Part shown: piece after piece, positions 42,826 to 42,885 of the stretch
How positions within the stretch are numbered: the stretch's first letter is position 1
Layout: every line of letters begins with the position of its first letter
Source of the DNA: Sphingomonas sp. dw_22
GTDB lineage: Bacteria > Pseudomonadota > Alphaproteobacteria > Sphingomonadales > Sphingomonadaceae
Direction: 5' to 3'
NCBI RefSeq assembly: GCF_018449795.1
Contig: NZ_JAAVVE010000037.1
Location: 1-42,885 of the forward strand
DNA: 42,885 nt
Position numbers and translations under genes: made by a program
The notes under the pieces: model-generated
Seen by the model: the letters and a program-made list of their open reading frames with translations, nothing else
Database searches by the model: none
Told to the model about the DNA's origin: nothing

Positions 42826-42885
42826 GCGGCCGGACGGATCTGCGCGGGCGTGACGAAGGCGGGGCCGGCGTCGCCGGGGACATAG
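42822..42885 (-). CDS. 3' end of the preceding operon gene, probably the sugar-binding protein
   Basis: Only the last 20 codons are visible, ending VTPAQIRPAA and a TGA that overlaps the ATPase GTG. The residues alone identify nothing. In RbsB-type importers the periplasmic binding protein gene usually comes just before the ATPase gene, and a VTP-type C-terminus is common in such proteins, so this is the likely identity. Confidence 0.4.
   Translation of the reverse strand, partial: YVPGDAGPAFVTPAQIRPAA

Overview
The window reads as a high-GC alphaproteobacterial chromosome, almost certainly Sphingomonas or a close sphingomonad. The best marker is a 420-residue serine palmitoyltransferase (17698-18960) preceded by its own small acyl carrier protein, which is the sphingolipid arrangement of this group. 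LptF/LptG, a large TonB-dependent receptor and a GH106 rhamnosidase (a family first described from Sphingomonas) agree with this. All assignments come from reading the sequence and from recalled family features; no database search was run.

Layout. 1-5113: housekeeping genes on the + strand (3' part of glnE, a 1-Cys peroxiredoxin, a DUF455 ferritin-like protein, a membrane-anchored M23 peptidase, erpA, xthA). 5114-5966: two tandem paralogous small secreted proteins behind a near-perfect sigma-54 promoter, closed by a strong terminator. 6016-8495: an acyltransferase-like protein divergent from a membrane fatty acid desaturase. 8704-10602: three small envelope genes on the - strand (L,D-transpeptidase-like, lipoprotein, secreted beta-rich protein) in a locally less GC-rich stretch. 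10925-13218: lptF-lptG. 13373-20972: obgE, a Uma2-type nuclease, proB, a CerR-like dehydrogenase, acp, spt and a hybrid histidine kinase, all +. 20976-23654: tetR, GNAT, rpmA, rplU and hspQ, all -. A tRNA-Ser(CGA) lies at 23790-23879.

24279-42885 is a carbohydrate-catabolic accessory region that begins just after the tRNA. It holds a FadR-type GntR regulator, an IlvD/Edd sugar-acid dehydratase and a Tat-exported GH43-like beta-propeller (+); a TonB receptor with a 1350-residue GH106 alpha-L-rhamnosidase (-); a divergent MFS carrier with a second GntR regulator (+); and a tight operon (-) of an ABC sugar importer (end of a probable binding protein, RbsA-like ATPase, RbsC-like permease), a Gfo/Idh dehydrogenase and a protein recognised as D-apionate lactonase.

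The last two genes match the first steps of D-apiose catabolism: D-apiose to D-apionolactone to D-apionate. Apiose and rhamnose occur together in rhamnogalacturonan II and in plant glycosides, so the region looks like a plant-glycan system: outer-membrane uptake, periplasmic trimming by Tat-exported glycosidases, inner-membrane import by ABC and MFS carriers, then lactone and acid metabolism. None of the published apionate-degrading enzymes is in the window. D-apionate is the doubly hydroxylated analogue of 2,3-dihydroxyisovalerate, the substrate of IlvD, so the local IlvD/Edd enzyme could open an undescribed dehydrative route. That is the most interesting hypothesis here, and it is inference only.
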